Part shown: positions 6,498 through 8,586 of the stretch, piece by piece
Numbering within the stretch: the first letter of the stretch is position 1
How the letters are laid out: each line of letters starts with the position of its first letter
Source: Oscillospiraceae bacterium
Lineage (GTDB): Bacteria; Bacillota; Clostridia; Christensenellales; Aristaeellaceae
Direction: 5' to 3'
Length of the DNA: 8,586 nucleotides
Assembly: GCA_031266295.1 (NCBI GenBank)
Contig: JAISBH010000258.1
Coordinates: 1-8,586, forward strand
The notes under the pieces: generated by a model
Database searches by the model: none
What the model saw: only the letters and a program-made list of their open reading frames with translations
Told to the model about the DNA's origin: nothing
Position numbers and translations under genes: made by a program

Positions 6498-7988
6498 TTA
6501 TTTCCCTATGAACGTTTCGTACGCCTGTGCAAATTCTTGGAATGCCTGCTTGATATCCGGGTCGCTGCGCAGTGCCTCCACATAAGTATGGTATTCGTCC
6601 AACGATATCACGCCGTTAACCGCCTTGACCGTCATCTCCTGCCACTCGCTGTCATACTTGGACCATACTTCCAGCCACGTCTCGGAGACGATACCCGCGA
6701 ACGGATCTTTCTCACCCACCTGCGCGTATATGGCGACTTCTTCCTTCTTCGCGTCGTTGTACGCCTTGGGCGCCTGCATGGTCACGGTCTTGATCCACGG
6801 GTCTGATATAAGCGCTGCGGGCTGCTGGCAGGTCGCGGTGACCTCCGCCACACCCAGTTCCGTTAGCTGCGGCTGCCCGTCCACTACGGTGTGATGGACG
6901 CCCTCAATACCGTTGTATACGTGGAAATTCAGCTCTTCGGTGGCGGTCGCTTCATAATAGCGCAGGATGCGCTCGACCTTTGCCTCCGGCACCCTGCGGC
7001 TGATAACGCCCATGCCGATGTAGCCGGATTGCAGCCACGCGGCGTAACCGCCCGGTCCCTTCAGCGGCGGCAGCGAGATCACCTCGGCGTCAGGCTGCAC
7101 CTTCTGGATCTGGGTCTGGAAGGGATAGTCGCGCCATATGTTGCGCTCATAGGAGGCGGCCATGCCTGTGGTAAACAGTTCCTCCGCTTGGGTATTCTTC
7201 ATGACCGACCATTCCTTGGCGATCAAACCCTCGGCGTACAGACCGTTCATCCACCCAATCAGATCCTCATACTGCGGCGTAAGGTTCTTGTAGATCATGC
7301 CGCCCTCGTCGTCATAGGTGGGTTGGAACCCGCCGAACGCGACGAGGAACGCCGTATCAATGGTCGCGAAGCCGTGTTGGATGAAGCCCAGCGTGTCCTT
7401 CTGACCATTGCCGTCCGGATCGCCGTTTACGATGGCCTTCAGCGCTTCCTTATATTCGTCCATCGTCGTGGGCACGGGGATGCCCAGCTTGTCCAGCCAG
7501 TCTTTGCGCAGCTTGATGGATGGGTCGATCATCGCGCGCATACTGGGAATGCCGTAGATCTTGCCGTCCACTTTGGCGTAGTCGAACACGCCTGTTTCGT
7601 AATTCGCACCAAGGTTGGGATACTGGGAGAAATCGCCCAGGAAGGGCGTCAGATCCCAGAACGCGCCCTCGCGGATGGCGTTGCCGATATTGACTGCGTT
7701 CACGTTGATGCCCGTGACCACCTCAGGGAAGTCGGCGGCGGCGAGCATCAGATCCAGCTTGGTACTGAACTCGCCCGTTGGGATAAACTGGATGTTGAGC
7801 TTGGAGTTGGTGAGGCGCTGGAATTCCGTCCAGAAGGGGCCGTTCATATCGGGCACTTCGCTGTACGACATGCACAGCATGGAAATCTCCACCGGCGATT
7901 CCTGTTCCTCCGCAATCGCCACCACGCTGAAACACTGCGAGATCATCAGCGCAGCCAGCAGTACGGTCAATAGTCTACGAGACTGCAT
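6498..7988 (-). CDS. Extracellular carbohydrate-binding protein, LplA/AlgQ type
   Basis: This 496-residue protein is the substrate-capturing subunit of the importer. The N-terminus has a signal peptide: basic MQSRR, a hydrophobic core at 6-23 and a signal-peptidase-I-like site AIA|EEQ after residue 26. There is a Cys19, but it is preceded by ISQ, not a canonical lipobox, so lipid anchoring is doubtful. The mature protein follows the family pattern: NGPFWTEFQRLTNSKLNIQF at 49-68, a KIYGIP motif at 143-148, a lysine-aspartate-tryptophan block RKDWLDKLGIPVPTT at 161-175, and an EF-hand-like loop GDPDGNGQKDTLGF at 189-202 resembling the calcium site of alginate-binding AlgQ proteins. Length is normal. 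The ATG has an excellent AAGGAGG site at 7996-8002, 7 nt upstream. It is the first gene of the operon, which fits the high expression such proteins need. The ligand is probably an oligosaccharide but is not identifiable. Confidence 0.95.
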   Translation of the reverse strand: MQSRRLLTVLLAALMISQCFSVVAIAEEQESPVEISMLCMSYSEVPDMNGPFWTEFQRLTNSKLNIQFIPTGEFSTKLDLMLAAADFPEVVTGINVNAVNIGNAIREGAFWDLTPFLGDFSQYPNLGANYETGVFDYAKVDGKIYGIPSMRAMIDPSIKLRKDWLDKLGIPVPTTMDEYKEALKAIVNGDPDGNGQKDTLGFIQHGFATIDTAFLVAFGGFQPTYDDEGGMIYKNLTPQYEDLIGWMNGLYAEGLIAKEWSVMKNTQAEELFTTGMAASYERNIWRDYPFQTQIQKVQPDAEVISLPPLKGPGGYAAWLQSGYIGMGVISRRVPEAKVERILRYYEATATEELNFHVYNGIEGVHHTVVDGQPQLTELGVAEVTATCQQPAALISDPWIKTVTMQAPKAYNDAKKEEVAIYAQVGEKDPFAGIVSETWLEVWSKYDSEWQEMTVKAVNGVISLDEYHTYVEALRSDPDIKQAFQEFAQAYETFIGK

Positions 7989-8150
7989 TTGCGTTCCTCC
8001 TTGTTTTAGTAAGGTTGGGTAATTTCACGCGCCCTTGCTATACTCCGCCCCCATGATTTACTTTGCCGCTATTCGCTTCGCGGCGATCGTCCCGTTAACT
8101 GACCTTCGGGCAGGGGAGTGGTATGCGTCATCTTGAGCTTTCGTACAACA
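7989..8150 (-). promoter_or_regulatory. Untranslated leader of the uptake operon
   Basis: If the promoter candidate at 8151-8179 is used, a leader of about 150 nt precedes the binding-protein ATG. It has a short hairpin, GCCGC/GCGGC with a 10-base loop (8084-8065), and a CCTT that could pair weakly with the AAGG of the ribosome binding site. I recognise no riboswitch or T-box motif. A 32-codon reading frame starts with an ATG inside the promoter spacer, lacks a ribosome binding site, and is not called. Confidence 0.3.
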
Positions 8151-8179
8151 ATCATGGCATGGCGCATGGCGGCAGTCAA
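8151..8179 (-). promoter_or_regulatory. Sigma-70-like promoter candidate for the uptake operon
   Basis: On the minus strand TTGACT (8179-8174, five of six matches to the -35 consensus) is followed by 17 bases and then CATGAT (8156-8151, four of six matches), preceded by TGC, which is an extended -10 element. The spacing is ideal. It lies beyond the end of the antirepressor-like frame and about 165 bases before the binding-protein start. This is a consensus match by eye; start-site data are absent. Confidence 0.45.
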
Positions 8180-8256
8180 CAGACAATTCTTCTGGTTTCA
8201 GCAAAATAGGTAAAAATGAATGCGAATCTTTGGAGAACGCCGCAACCACGCCAAGC

Positions 8257-8586
8257 TCATCGGCGACCGACGGCGTCATAAGCAGCGTGATTGCCTCGAG
8301 GCGTAGCGCAGCCAGCCTGCGCCAAACGCATTGAACGAATGATACCCAGACGCTTTATCATATAAACAGCCTCCATACCTTTGGAAGTACGCTGGATCAT
8401 ACACAGGTGCTTCGTCATATCGATGGTGAGTTGGTGGTCAGTCCTCGGTTTACCTGGCAGACCGTCAGACCTATCAGACATTTTTGTCCAATAGTCTTTT
8501 CCTTCACTGAACCCATACTCGACCATGCGTTCGAACCATTTGGTGTATTGGGTTTCAATCCCGAGGCGTTCATGCAGATCTCTTCC
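8257..8586 (-). CDS. AntA-like phage antirepressor, 5'-partial and probably truncated
   Basis: The frame is open from the window edge (8586) to a TGA at 8257, giving 109 residues; the gene begins outside the window. The pattern matches the AntA/AntB antirepressor domain: DLHERLGIETQYTKWFERMV (residues 3-22), EYGFSEGKDYW (23-33), then PRTDHQLTIDMTKHLCMIQR (46-65) and TSKG. In phages these proteins relieve repression and carry this domain at the N-terminus, usually followed by a second domain in a protein of about 200-270 residues. Here the resemblance fades after KGMEA (about 70), where YFIEVE-like residues are expected, and the frame ends about 40 unrelated residues later. I read this as a decayed prophage remnant, although a short active protein cannot be excluded. 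An ATG at 8526 would start inside the domain and is not the likely start. Confidence 0.7.
   Translation of the reverse strand, partial: GRDLHERLGIETQYTKWFERMVEYGFSEGKDYWTKMSDRSDGLPGKPRTDHQLTIDMTKHLCMIQRTSKGMEAVYMIKRLGIIRSMRLAQAGCATPRGNHAAYDAVGRR
8306..8322 (-). repeat. Perfect short inverted repeat within the antirepressor tail
   Basis: GCGCAG and CTGCGC flank a 5-base loop (GCTGG on the minus strand), giving a 6 bp GC-rich stem. It lies in the part of the frame that no longer resembles AntA. No U-run follows, so I do not call it a terminator; its role, if any, is unknown. Confidence 0.35.

Noticed and set aside
6891..7973. 360-codon plus-strand open frame opposite the binding-protein gene
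   Set aside because: It is antisense to a gene with a strong family match, signal peptide and ribosome binding site; its translation is His/Arg/Val/Leu-rich with no recognisable motif.
8058..8279. 73-codon minus-strand open frame downstream of the antirepressor fragment
   Set aside because: It overlaps the antirepressor end out of frame and crosses the promoter candidate; the translation has no family resemblance and no convincing ribosome binding site.

Overview
The window looks like a stretch of chromosome from a Bacillota bacterium, probably an anaerobic Clostridia member (a Paenibacillus-like host is possible). The reasons are strong AGGAGG-type ribosome binding sites, an LplA/LplB/LplC-type carbohydrate uptake system without its own ATPase, and a membrane-anchored AraC regulator of the kind common in Clostridia and Paenibacillus. 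Base composition is moderately GC-rich by eye. Lineage is inference.

All convincing genes lie on the minus strand, so transcription runs from high to low coordinates. From the right edge: a 5'-partial phage-type antirepressor (AntA-like) reading frame that appears truncated (8586-8257); a roughly 270-base non-coding stretch with a good sigma-70-like promoter candidate (8179-8151) and a leader of about 150 nt; an extracellular solute-binding protein (7988-6498); a GC-rich hairpin just after its stop (6487-6460); a 773-residue membrane-bound AraC-type regulator (6424-4103); two inner-membrane permeases (4016-3069 and 3050-2160); a QueG/reductive-dehalogenase-like iron-sulfur protein (2147-1173); and, running off the left edge, the first 377 residues of a probable glycoside hydrolase (1132-1).

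The six genes from the binding protein to the hydrolase are closely spaced (gaps of about 10 to 90 nt) and each has a Shine-Dalgarno site, so they probably form one operon. The likely scheme is that the binding protein captures an oligosaccharide outside the cell, the two permeases import it using an ATPase encoded elsewhere, the membrane regulator senses a ligand and controls the operon, and the hydrolase cleaves the sugar inside. The substrate cannot be read from the sequence. Weak hints (a calcium-loop-like motif as in alginate-binding proteins, and an N-terminal region of the hydrolase resembling alpha-glucuronidase and hexosaminidase families) make an acidic or otherwise modified oligosaccharide plausible. 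The iron-sulfur protein is the least expected member and the most interesting feature. No RNA genes, CRISPR arrays or complete mobile elements were seen.
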